From assembly GCA_946006915.1 (NCBI GenBank), contig CAMFZK010000068.1:1-5562 (forward strand): 5,562 nucleotides of DNA. Reading direction: 5' to 3'. How positions within the stretch are numbered: the first letter of the stretch is position 1; each line of letters begins with the position of its first letter. Of the stretch, positions 1 to 5,562 are shown piece by piece. The position numbers were made by a program, and so were the translations under genes. The DNA comes from an uncultured Clostridia bacterium (GTDB lineage: Bacteria; Bacillota; Clostridia; Oscillospirales; Acutalibacteraceae). Below the pieces are notes generated by a model. It saw nothing but the letters and a program-made list of their open reading frames with translations, had not been told where the DNA came from and did no database searches.

Positions 1-2
1 TC

Positions 3-2300
3 TTATAATACTATTTCCCTTGCGCCGGATTGTTTTGAGGCGGTGTTTACCGAGTTATGGCAGGTGAACATAATAATTTGCGAATTTTTTGCGTATTCGT
101 TTAAAAAGTTCAAAGCCGTTTTTGTTCTTTGGTCATCATACTGTGAAAGGGAATCGTCAAGCAGAACGGGGAAACGCTCATTATCTCCCGCCATTAGTTC
201 GCAAAGGGCTAAACGGAGCGACAAATACGCCTGGTCGGCAGTTCCGCTTGAAAGGTAGTCAATTTCTTTTGTGCCGAAAGTGTCACTTTTTTCTACCGCA
301 ATTTGGAAGGATTTTGAAATAGTCATAGCGTTGTATTTTTCGCCGGTAATACCTTTGAAAATCCTGCCGGCATTTCTTTCAAGAAGTGAGCCAAAACTTC
401 TTCTAACCTCTATAAAACTGTCCGCTAAAACCGACAAAGCAATATCCAAACAATCGCAATATTCTTTTTGATTTTGAATTTTTAACTTTAAACTTTCAAG
501 TTGTTTTTTATCATTTTCGGTGTCGCCAATACTTGCCGAAATTGACTTGATTTCGGTCAAAAGCGACGCTAAAGCGGTTTTTTGCTCGGTAATATTTGAA
601 AGCAGTTGTTCGTAATCTTCTTTCATTGATTGAAAGTCTTCAACCGTTTCAAACCGGGTATTTACTTTTTTCAATTTCTCCCGTGCCTGCTCATAAGAAA
701 TATTGCCGACATCTTTTAGAATGTAGTTAATATTTTGCTTAATTTCCTTTTGATTTACTGCCTTTTCGGTAATGACTTTTAGTTCTTGCTTAATTTCTTC
801 TATATCGGTTACCGCTTTGTATCTTGCAAATAATTCAAAAAGGGTGGCGCTTTCAATTTGCTTTTCCTTTTCTAAAATTTCTAAATCGTTATTGTTGGCT
901 TTAAGCATTTCCTTTTGATTTTTTATAATGCCGGAATTACTGTTAATAGCGGTATTTATTGCTGTTAGGTTGGATTTTTCGCTTGATATTACCGATATTA
1001 ACTGATTTAATTTGAACTTTAAATCTACAAGTGTGTTTTCGGTTTGGCGGTTTTCTTTAGTCGCCTTCAAGTAATTTAGCAGAAATATTACCGCAAATCC
1101 GACCGAAACCGCAGCACTTAAAGCACCGAAAACAGCGCTTTTGGCAATAAATAAGGTTGCCGCAATTACAGCAAAAATTACCGCCAAAATAAGCCATACG
1201 GGGTTGGATTTTGCCCTTGTTCCCCCTGAAAGTTCGGTTATTCTTTTTTCGGTTTCGTCCTTTTCACGCTCTAAAACTTCAAGTTTTTCGGTGAGTTGTT
1301 TTAACTTTTCGGGTGTGGCGTCGGGCGAGGGGTTAGTTGCCATTTGGAGGTTTTGTTTAATGATTTTATTCTCATTCAGTTTGGCGTTTATTTTGGAGTC
1401 CATACTCTCTATTTTAGAAAGGCAAAATTCAACCTTTCGCACAAACATTTCGTCGGCAGTTTGCCCGTTTCCAAGTTTTAAGGTAGTGTTTAGTGCGTCA
1501 AGTTTTTCTTTAAGTGATAAAAGTTCTTTTAGCTTTTCGGCATTGCGGAAATCCTGCTCTTTGTCTATTTGGGTTTTAATATTTTCGGCTTTTGCCTGCA
1601 TTTCGTTTATCTTTGCCGCCAAATTTTCGGCGGTTTGTTTTTTTTCTTCTAAACTCAATTTGGTTTGTTCTGCAGAAGCTATTTTTGCTTTGAGTTCTTT
1701 GGCTGAATTTAAGTTTTTGTCATAAATTCCGGCTCTTCCGCTTTTAGACATTAAAGAAAATTTTGCGGTTTGAAGACGGGAATTAACCTCGTCAAACGAA
1801 ACCGATTGGTCACCGGTTGAAGTAAGGTTGGAAAGTTTGGAATTTATCTCCCCCTCGGCAGAGGAGTTACTTTCGGGAAAGCCAAACTGACCTATAAAAA
1901 TACTGCGTTCAAACGCACCGCAGGAAAGACCGAAAAGTTTTGTGCCTATATCGGGGGAAACGGTTTCACGTTTGCCTAAATCAAGGTCAATAAGGGTTAC
2001 TTTGTCGGTCGAGTTAGAACTGCCGAAAATACGCTCTATCCGATAGTTGCGGTTTTTGGTTTCAAAATCAATACTGCCTGCCATTTGTCCGCCGTCCCAC
2101 GGGGTGTACTTTTTACGCAAGTTTTTAAAAATTTGGGAAGAACTGCGTTCGGTACCGTAGAACATCATTTTTATAAAGTTCATTATGGTGGTTTTGCCGT
2201 TTTCGTTGTTGCCGTAAACTACGTTAAAGCCGTCAGAGAATGACAGTTGCAAATTCTTAATACCGCCGAAAGCGGAAATGTTAAGGGATTTAATCTTCAA
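3..2300 (-). CDS. SbcC/YhaN-like SMC-type ATPase with a membrane hairpin in its coiled coil
   Basis: A complete 765-residue ABC/SMC-type ATPase, predicted to pair with the upstream metallophosphoesterase as in SbcCD, Rad50-Mre11 and YhaN-YhaO. Its likely role is ATP-controlled gating of nuclease action on DNA ends or structured nucleic acid. Seen in the sequence: Walker A GNNENGKT at 30-37, a Q-loop glutamine at Q138, and long charged coiled-coil stretches at about 195-360 and 412-630. The ABC signature LSSGTADQ is at 683-690, Walker B VLLDDS at 712-717, a D-loop near 719-723 and the switch histidine H748. Between the coiled-coil arms are two hydrophobic helices (about 368-385 and 389-411) with lysine/arginine-rich flanks and no CxxC zinc hook. 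The start is TTG: the N-terminus MKIKSLNISAFGGIKN fits the family exactly and a strong Shine-Dalgarno precedes it. It is shorter than typical SbcC (about 1000 residues). The family call is secure; YhaN versus SbcC subtype and the substrate are inferred. Confidence 0.93.
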   Translation of the reverse strand: MKIKSLNISAFGGIKNLQLSFSDGFNVVYGNNENGKTTIMNFIKMMFYGTERSSSQIFKNLRKKYTPWDGGQMAGSIDFETKNRNYRIERIFGSSNSTDKVTLIDLDLGKRETVSPDIGTKLFGLSCGAFERSIFIGQFGFPESNSSAEGEINSKLSNLTSTGDQSVSFDEVNSRLQTAKFSLMSKSGRAGIYDKNLNSAKELKAKIASAEQTKLSLEEKKQTAENLAAKINEMQAKAENIKTQIDKEQDFRNAEKLKELLSLKEKLDALNTTLKLGNGQTADEMFVRKVEFCLSKIESMDSKINAKLNENKIIKQNLQMATNPSPDATPEKLKQLTEKLEVLEREKDETEKRITELSGGTRAKSNPVWLILAVIFAVIAATLFIAKSAVFGALSAAVSVGFAVIFLLNYLKATKENRQTENTLVDLKFKLNQLISVISSEKSNLTAINTAINSNSGIIKNQKEMLKANNNDLEILEKEKQIESATLFELFARYKAVTDIEEIKQELKVITEKAVNQKEIKQNINYILKDVGNISYEQAREKLKKVNTRFETVEDFQSMKEDYEQLLSNITEQKTALASLLTEIKSISASIGDTENDKKQLESLKLKIQNQKEYCDCLDIALSVLADSFIEVRRSFGSLLERNAGRIFKGITGEKYNAMTISKSFQIAVEKSDTFGTKEIDYLSSGTADQAYLSLRLALCELMAGDNERFPVLLDDSLSQYDDQRTKTALNFLNEYAKNSQIIMFTCHNSVNTASKQSGAREIVL

Positions 2301-3402
2301 TGTAGTTCACCTCGCTTTTAAACGCCTTAAGACCGATTTTAAGTGCTTTTTTGTAAAGTTCCCGGTTTTCCGCCCCGTCAATTTTTTTAAGCATATTTTT
2401 AACAAAAATACCCTTTAGCGATGGCTCATTTGCCAAAGTTTCAAGGTCGATTTTATAATCGGAAGAATCTTTAACCTTTACAAAATATAGTTTTTCGGCA
2501 AGGCGGGTTGTAATCTCTCTGATGTTAAGTTCAAAATCAGGGTCAATTTCGCCGGTCAGTTCAATTTTGTAAAGATTATCGGCATAATTTTCGTAATTTT
2601 CACTGAGTGTCTTTAAAATGTGGGAGGTAATATCCGCAACATCGGTAATATCAATTTTTTGGTGAATGTGTTTACGTTTTGAAACGGGTATAAATTCCAA
2701 ATCGCATTTTCCCTTTGAAACAGTACCCATATAAATTCCCTTTTGGTCTAATTCGTCAAAACCCTGTCCTTCGGGGCAACCGCAATATGCAAAGGAAGTA
2801 TTATCAATTTTACCCACGGGTGTGCATTTGTGAACGTGTCCGAGTGCGATATAGTCCATACCGCTTTTCTTGACAAATTTAGGGGTGATTGAGTTATAAT
2901 CGGAATTAAGGTCGCCCTTTAATTCGCCGTGTTGCACCATAATGTTTATAAAATCGTCGTTTGGTACTTTTAAAGTGAATTCCTCTTCACCCTTTAAATA
3001 AACGCTTTCAAACGAACGTCCGTAAACACGGGTTCTGATTTCGGGAAAGGTTATTACGGTGTCATCTTTTCCCAAAACATAAAGGTTTTCGGGTAAAGTG
3101 CGGGTTACAAAGGGGGAATCCACGTTAAGTGGGTCGTGGTTGCCTGCGGCGTAAACCACCCGTATTCCGCATTCGGCTATTTTCTTTAAAACCGCATCGG
3201 CAAATATGGGTTCGGGGTTTGAGTTATCAAATAAATCACCTGCTATTGCAATTAAATCCACATTGTTCTCGGCGGCAATGTCAATTATTTTTTCAAAGGT
3301 GATAAGGGTTTCAAACCGACGTGCCTCCGAATTAGAACCCAAAAAACCGTCGGCAGCACCTATATGAATATCCGCAGTATGCAGTAGTTTTACACAATTC
3401 AT
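2290..3402 (-). CDS. SbcD/Mre11/YhaO-like DNA repair metallophosphoesterase (exonuclease)
   Basis: A calcineurin-like metallophosphoesterase of 370 residues, the probable nuclease partner of the ATPase encoded just downstream. All the expected di-metal motifs are visible (numbered from the ATG): DIH at D11/H13, GDLFD at 55-59 (D56), GNHDP at 87-91 (N88, H89), QHG at 157-159 (H158) and GHVH at 188-191 (H189, H191). An active Mn2+-type centre is therefore expected. The C-terminal 170 or so residues probably form the capping and ATPase-binding part. The length is close to SbcD and YhaO (about 400). The ATG at 3402 has an AAGGA site nine bases upstream. A TTG codon directly before it (3405-3403) sits six bases from the same site and would add one residue; I prefer the ATG. 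The gene is cytoplasmic, first in its operon, and overlaps the ATPase start by 11 bp. Whether it is a true SbcD orthologue or the YhaO paralogue is not settled by this window. Confidence 0.93.
   Translation of the reverse strand: MNCVKLLHTADIHIGAADGFLGSNSEARRFETLITFEKIIDIAAENNVDLIAIAGDLFDNSNPEPIFADAVLKKIAECGIRVVYAAGNHDPLNVDSPFVTRTLPENLYVLGKDDTVITFPEIRTRVYGRSFESVYLKGEEEFTLKVPNDDFINIMVQHGELKGDLNSDYNSITPKFVKKSGMDYIALGHVHKCTPVGKIDNTSFAYCGCPEGQGFDELDQKGIYMGTVSKGKCDLEFIPVSKRKHIHQKIDITDVADITSHILKTLSENYENYADNLYKIELTGEIDPDFELNIREITTRLAEKLYFVKVKDSSDYKIDLETLANEPSLKGIFVKNMLKKIDGAENRELYKKALKIGLKAFKSEVNYIED
2307..2313 (-). promoter_or_regulatory. Strong ribosome-binding site fixing the TTG start of the ATPase gene
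   Basis: On the minus strand this reads GAGGTGA, a near-perfect anti-16S match, six bases before the TTG codon at 2300-2298. It lies inside the last codons of the upstream nuclease gene (its Ser-Glu-Val-Asn stretch). This supports the non-ATG start and suggests coupled translation across the 11-bp gene overlap. Confidence 0.8.
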
Positions 3403-3423
3403 CAAAACACATCCTTTTACTAC

Positions 3424-3452
3424 ATTTTATCATTTTATCCGCATTTGTTCAA
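3424..3452 (-). promoter_or_regulatory. Sigma-A promoter for the nuclease-ATPase operon
   Basis: Read on the minus strand: -35 TTGAAC (3452-3447), a 17-base spacer, and -10 TAAAAT (3429-3424) preceded by TGA, giving an extended -10. Transcription would start near 3417, leaving a short leader of about 15 bases that contains the AGGA ribosome-binding site (3415-3412). A weaker alternative -10 TAAAAT lies eight bases upstream (3437-3432), with TTTACC as its -35. Confidence 0.6.
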
Positions 3453-3486
3453 GCGGTAAAATAAAGATAAATTGACTTTAACGCTT
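3451..3486. repeat. Inverted repeat between two divergent promoters (candidate operator)
   Basis: The left arm AAGCGGTAAA (3451-3460) and the reverse complement of the right arm, AAGCGTTAAA (3477-3486), match at 9 of 10 positions across a 16-bp A+T-rich spacer. The left arm overlaps the last two bases of the minus-strand -35 box and the right arm overlaps the last base of the plus-strand -35 box. It lies upstream of both predicted transcription starts, so it would not be an RNA hairpin in either transcript. If functional, it acts as DNA, for example as a binding site for a dimeric repressor. The regulator is unknown. Confidence 0.4.
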
Positions 3487-3500
3487 TTGTGTGTTAAAAT
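3472..3500 (+). promoter_or_regulatory. Sigma-A promoter for the regulator-methyltransferase-hslO operon
   Basis: -35 TTGACT (3472-3477), an exact 17-base spacer, and -10 TAAAAT (3495-3500) preceded by TGT, an extended -10. The predicted start is near 3507, with a leader of about 24 bases carrying GAGGT (3520-3524) six bases before the first ATG. This is one of the best promoter matches in the window. Confidence 0.7.
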
Positions 3501-3530
3501 ATAGACAAATACTTTAAACGAGGTACTTTT

Positions 3531-3797
3531 ATGCAGAAAAATGATTTTAACGACCAATTTTTCGACGCCGTTCTAACCCTTAAAACAAGGGAAGAGTGTT
3601 ACAAATTTTTCAGCGATGCCTGTACTCCCAAAGAAATTGCAACTATCGCTCAACGTTTTGCGGTTGCAAAAATGCTTAACGAAAAGCAGGTTTACAGCGA
3701 AATTGTGAAAAATACCGGTGCAAGTACCGCCACCATAAGCCGTGTAAACCGTGCTATTAACGAGGGCTTCCAACTGGCTTTTGAAAGGTTAAAATAA
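3531..3797 (+). CDS. YerC/YecD-like TrpR-family DNA-binding regulator
   Basis: A complete 88-residue all-helical protein of the TrpR superfamily, matching the YerC/YecD group of Firmicutes. The core runs from the TPKEIATIAQRFAVAKML stretch (32-49) into a helix-turn-helix at about 55-76, where GASTATISRVNRAI supplies the turn and recognition helix. The length is the normal size for the family. Such proteins are small cytoplasmic dimers presumed to bind DNA. TrpR itself senses tryptophan, but the ligand and targets of YerC-type proteins are not something I can state, and no tryptophan genes are nearby. The ATG is supported by GAGGT six bases upstream and by the strong promoter before it. It is first in a three-gene operon, one base before the methyltransferase. 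Autoregulation through the inverted repeat upstream is possible but only inferred. Confidence 0.9.
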   Translation: MQKNDFNDQFFDAVLTLKTREECYKFFSDACTPKEIATIAQRFAVAKMLNEKQVYSEIVKNTGASTATISRVNRAINEGFQLAFERLK

Positions 3798-3798
3798 T

Positions 3799-4539
3799 AT
3801 GTATAACTTTTTTGCCGAAGTTTATGACGATTTGATGTACGATGTCGATTATAAAAAGCGAACAACATATTTAATGAAACTTTTTAAAAAGTACGGCAAT
3901 CCGCCTACTCTTTTGTTAGACGCCGCCTGCGGAACGGGCGGTTTTTCGTGTGAATTTGCAAAATACGGGGTAGAGGTTATCGGTGTCGATATGTCCGAAG
4001 AAATGCTGTCCGTTGCACGGGAAAAATCTATGAACGAGGGCAGAGATATTCTCTTTTTGTGCCAAAAGTTGGAAGAACTTGATTTATACGGCACGGTGGA
4101 CGGTGCGGTTTGCTGTCTTGACAGTTTGAACCACATAACCGATTATAACACCCTTTGCAAAGCGATAAGTAAAATTTCTCTTTTTTTGGAAAAAGATAAA
4201 CTTTTTATATTTGACGTTAACACCGAATATAAACACAAAGAAGTTTTAGGGGATAACGTGTTTGTAATTGAAAAGGACGGTATTTATTGCGTTTGGGCAA
4301 ATAAGTATGGCAGAAAGAAAAATATAACCGATATTTCGCTCGACTTTTTTGTTAAAGAGGATAAGTTATACGAAAGATTTACCGAACAGTTTTCCGAACG
4401 TGCTTATACGCCCGAAGAACTTCAAAAAGCAATAGAAAAAGCAGGACTCCGAATAGTAGATATTTTTGACGATATGACCGAAAACCCGAAAAACGAAAAA
4501 AGCGAACGGGCAATTTATGTGACAAGAAAGGTAAAATAA
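3799..4539 (+). CDS. Class I SAM-dependent methyltransferase
   Basis: A complete 246-residue soluble protein with a Rossmann-type methyltransferase fold. Motif I DAACGTG is at 41-47, and the acidic residue after strand 2, expected to bind the ribose of S-adenosylmethionine, is D64 in GVDMSEEML (62-70). A conserved CLDSLNHI segment follows at 106-113, in the motif IV region. The N-terminus, with its YDDLMYDVDY pattern (9-18), is typical of the YqeM-like clostridial group. The methyl acceptor cannot be read from the sequence; small molecule, RNA and protein all remain possible. The start ATG lies one base after the regulator's stop and has GAAAGG ten bases upstream. Its own stop overlaps the hslO start by one base (TAATG), so it is probably translated in a coupled fashion with both neighbours. 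The family is secure and the substrate unknown. Confidence 0.9.
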   Translation: MYNFFAEVYDDLMYDVDYKKRTTYLMKLFKKYGNPPTLLLDAACGTGGFSCEFAKYGVEVIGVDMSEEMLSVAREKSMNEGRDILFLCQKLEELDLYGTVDGAVCCLDSLNHITDYNTLCKAISKISLFLEKDKLFIFDVNTEYKHKEVLGDNVFVIEKDGIYCVWANKYGRKKNITDISLDFFVKEDKLYERFTEQFSERAYTPEELQKAIEKAGLRIVDIFDDMTENPKNEKSERAIYVTRKVK

Positions 4540-5423
4540 TGGGTAAGTTGATAAGATGTATAACAAGTGAAGGTGCGGTAATGGTTTCGGCGGTAGACAG
4601 TACCGATATTGTGGCAAAAGCCGAACAAATTCACGGCACTTCTGCGGTAATAACGGCGGCTCTCGGCAGAATGCTCACTGCCGCTTCTATGATGGGTAAT
4701 ATGCTCAAAGGCGAAAAATCAAGTATTTCTTTAAAAATTGACGGCGGCGGTCCTGCGGGTGCTATTACCGTTTCGGCGGACTCTACGGGTAATGTTAGGG
4801 GATACGCCGTAAACCCTGTTGTGGAAATTCCGCTTAAACCAAACGGAAAACTTGATGTTTCGGGTGCTGTCGGAACAGACGGTAATTTATATATTGTAAA
4901 AGATTTGGGAATGAAAGAACCGTATAACGGCTTTGTGCCTATTGTTTCTGGCGAAATTGCCGAAGATATTACTTCATATTACGCAACAAGCGAACAAATA
5001 CCCACCGTTTGTGCTTTGGGGGTGCTTGTTAACCCCGATTTAACGGTAAAAAAAGCAGGCGGTTATATTTTGCAGTTGTTGCCCTTTACCGAAGATGAAA
5101 TTATCACAAAAATAGAAAACAACCTAAAAAGGGTTAAACCCGTAACCGCACTTTTGGATGAGGGTTGGGACATTGAAGAAATTGTAAAAGATGTTTTACA
5201 AGGTTTTGAAGTTGAGGTAATATACAGTCAAGATGTTGAATATAAATGTAAATGTGGAAGGGAAAAGGTAGAGCAAACTTTACAAGGGTTAGGCAAAAAG
5301 GAACTCCAAGAAATGATAGCCGAAATGCCTACGGTGGAAGTTAAATGTCACTTTTGCAATACTGCCTATTCTTTTACGAAAAATGACATTGAAAAAATTT
5401 TGAAAAAAATTGAAAAAAATTGA
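4539..5423 (+). CDS. hslO: Redox-regulated molecular chaperone Hsp33
   Basis: A complete 294-residue Hsp33, a cytoplasmic holdase switched on by oxidation plus unfolding that binds aggregation-prone proteins under oxidative stress. The N-terminal substrate-binding domain (about 1-175) carries the family pattern HGTSAVITAALGRMLTAASMMG and the glycine-rich DGGGPAGAI segment. The redox switch at the C-terminus has the four zinc cysteines as CxC (C237, C239) and CxxC (C270, C273), 30 residues apart, so it should bind zinc and respond to peroxide or bleach. Extra cysteines at C7 and C158 lie outside the switch. The start ATG shares one base with the methyltransferase stop and has AAAGG seven bases upstream. 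It is last in the operon. The final residues KKIEKN and the TGA stop are encoded by a 10-bp tandem repeat that also abuts the tRNA promoter. Confidence 0.97.
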   Translation: MGKLIRCITSEGAVMVSAVDSTDIVAKAEQIHGTSAVITAALGRMLTAASMMGNMLKGEKSSISLKIDGGGPAGAITVSADSTGNVRGYAVNPVVEIPLKPNGKLDVSGAVGTDGNLYIVKDLGMKEPYNGFVPIVSGEIAEDITSYYATSEQIPTVCALGVLVNPDLTVKKAGGYILQLLPFTEDEIITKIENNLKRVKPVTALLDEGWDIEEIVKDVLQGFEVEVIYSQDVEYKCKCGREKVEQTLQGLGKKELQEMIAEMPTVEVKCHFCNTAYSFTKNDIEKILKKIEKN

Positions 5424-5430
5424 AAAAAAT
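5390..5430 (+). repeat. 10-bp tandem A-tract repeat, phased with the DNA helix
   Basis: Three perfect copies of TGAAAAAAAT occupy 5401-5430, preceded by a degenerate copy TGAAAAAATT at 5390-5399. The A-runs recur every 10 bases, about one helical turn, so intrinsic bending is expected. The block ends two bases before the tRNA promoter's -35 box, the position of an UP element. It also encodes the last Hsp33 residues and supplies that gene's stop codon. Confidence 0.8.
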
Positions 5431-5432
5431 GC

Positions 5433-5464
5433 TTGACAAATTTAAAGTGTTATGGTAATATAAT
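5433..5464 (+). promoter_or_regulatory. Strong sigma-A promoter for the tRNA gene
   Basis: Consensus -35 TTGACA at 5433-5438. Two overlapping -10 readings exist: TAATAT (5456-5461) with a 17-base spacer and an upstream TG (extended -10), or perfect TATAAT (5459-5464) with a long 20-base spacer. The first has the better geometry. Transcription should start at about 5468-5471. The A-tract repeat directly upstream fits a stable-RNA promoter with an UP element. Confidence 0.75.
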
Positions 5465-5470
5465 GCTTGT

Positions 5471-5500
5471 CGCCGGTGAGTTGCCAATGGCAAGCCAGCG
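5471..5500 (+). other. Hairpin in the pre-tRNA 5' leader
   Basis: The leader is clearly more G+C-rich than its surroundings and can fold. An inner stem TTGCC/GGCAA (5481-5485 with 5489-5493) closes an AAT loop. An outer stem CGCCGG/CCAGCG (5471-5476 with 5495-5500) has one C-A mismatch. The predicted transcript would begin at or just before this structure, followed by a 10-base linker to the tRNA's first base. There is no U-run, so it is not a terminator. Confidence 0.4.
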
Positions 5501-5510
5501 CGGTCATCGT

Positions 5511-5562
5511 GGGAGCATAGCTCAGCTGGGAGAGCATCTGCCTTACAAGCAGAGGGTCACAG
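5511..5562 (+). tRNA. tRNA-Val (anticodon UAC), 5' part, cut by the window end
   Basis: The first 52 bases of a canonical tRNA: acceptor strand GGGAGCA, T8, A9, D-stem GCTC/GAGC around AGCTGGGA, anticodon stem TCTGC/GCAGA and loop CTTACAA. The anticodon TAC at 5544-5546 reads valine GUN codons, mainly GUA and GUG. A variable loop GGGTC follows and the T-stem begins at ACAG. The T-loop, the 3' acceptor strand and any encoded CCA lie beyond the window. More tRNAs may follow downstream, as is common in Firmicutes clusters. Confidence 0.95.

Noticed and set aside
43..471. Three short plus-strand open frames
   Set aside because: All lie opposite the conserved C-terminal ATPase domain, overlap each other, and have no recognisable motifs or promoter.
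1141..1725. A 194-codon open frame on the plus strand
   Set aside because: It is antisense to the ATPase coiled coil. The Ser/Phe-rich translation is what the complement of Lys/Glu-rich codons gives. There is no ribosome-binding site or recognisable domain.
3..3402. The nuclease-ATPase pair as part of an antiphage defence island
   Set aside because: The neighbours are housekeeping genes and a tRNA, with no mobile elements or composition shift. An SbcCD/YhaON-like repair pair is the simpler explanation.
3406..3530. Riboswitch or T-box leader before the regulator gene
   Set aside because: The predicted 5' leader is only about 24 bases, too short for a structured RNA regulator.
3573..4136. Minus-strand open frames opposite the regulator and methyltransferase genes
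   Set aside because: They are shadows of two well-supported genes; the translations look like no known protein.
4366..4617. An 83-codon minus-strand frame across the methyltransferase/hslO junction
   Set aside because: Its aromatic- and cysteine-rich translation comes from the complement of two conserved coding regions, and it has no start signal.
5471..5500. Rho-independent terminator for hslO
   Set aside because: A stem exists, but it is imperfect, has no following U-run, and lies downstream of a strong promoter. A tRNA leader hairpin is the better reading.

Overview
The window looks like an ordinary chromosomal segment of a low-to-moderate G+C Firmicute. It is probably a member of the Clostridia, perhaps an Oscillospirales/Ruminococcus-like gut organism. 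This rests on A+T-rich codon use, clear sigma-A promoters, AGGA/GAGG ribosome-binding sites, and the gene families present: a YhaO/YhaN-type nuclease and ATPase pair, a YerC-type TrpR-like regulator and a cysteine-rich Hsp33. The taxonomic placement is inference. Five protein genes and the first 52 bases of a tRNA-Val gene fill almost the whole window. I see no phage, insertion sequence, CRISPR array or defence island.

Left half, minus strand (3-3402): a two-gene operon. A metallophosphoesterase of the SbcD/Mre11/YhaO type is transcribed first. It overlaps by 11 bp an SMC-like ABC ATPase of the SbcC/Rad50/YhaN type, which starts at a TTG codon behind a strong Shine-Dalgarno. The two products are expected to form a nuclease-ATPase complex acting on DNA ends or other nucleic-acid structures. 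The ATPase has a two-helix hydrophobic hairpin at the apex of its coiled coil, where classic SbcC/Rad50 carries a zinc hook. This suggests a membrane-tethered version.

Centre (3403-3530): a divergent intergenic region with two back-to-back sigma-A promoters, both of extended -10 type. A 10-bp inverted repeat lies between the two -35 boxes and touches both. It could be a shared operator.

Right half, plus strand (3531-5423): a tightly packed operon of a YerC/YecD-like TrpR-family regulator, a class I SAM-dependent methyltransferase and the redox-regulated chaperone Hsp33 (hslO). The gaps are 1 nt and a 1-nt overlap, so translational coupling is likely.

Right end (5390-5562): the last codons and stop of hslO lie in a 10-bp A-tract tandem repeat directly upstream of a consensus -35 box. 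It looks like a helically phased UP-element or curved DNA for a strong promoter driving tRNA-Val(UAC). The pre-tRNA leader is G+C-rich and can fold into a hairpin. The tRNA runs off the window. No convincing terminator is visible between hslO and the tRNA. I found nothing that amounts to a clearly new biological system. The best leads are the membrane hairpin in the ATPase, the dual-use repeat at the hslO/tRNA junction and the possible shared operator.
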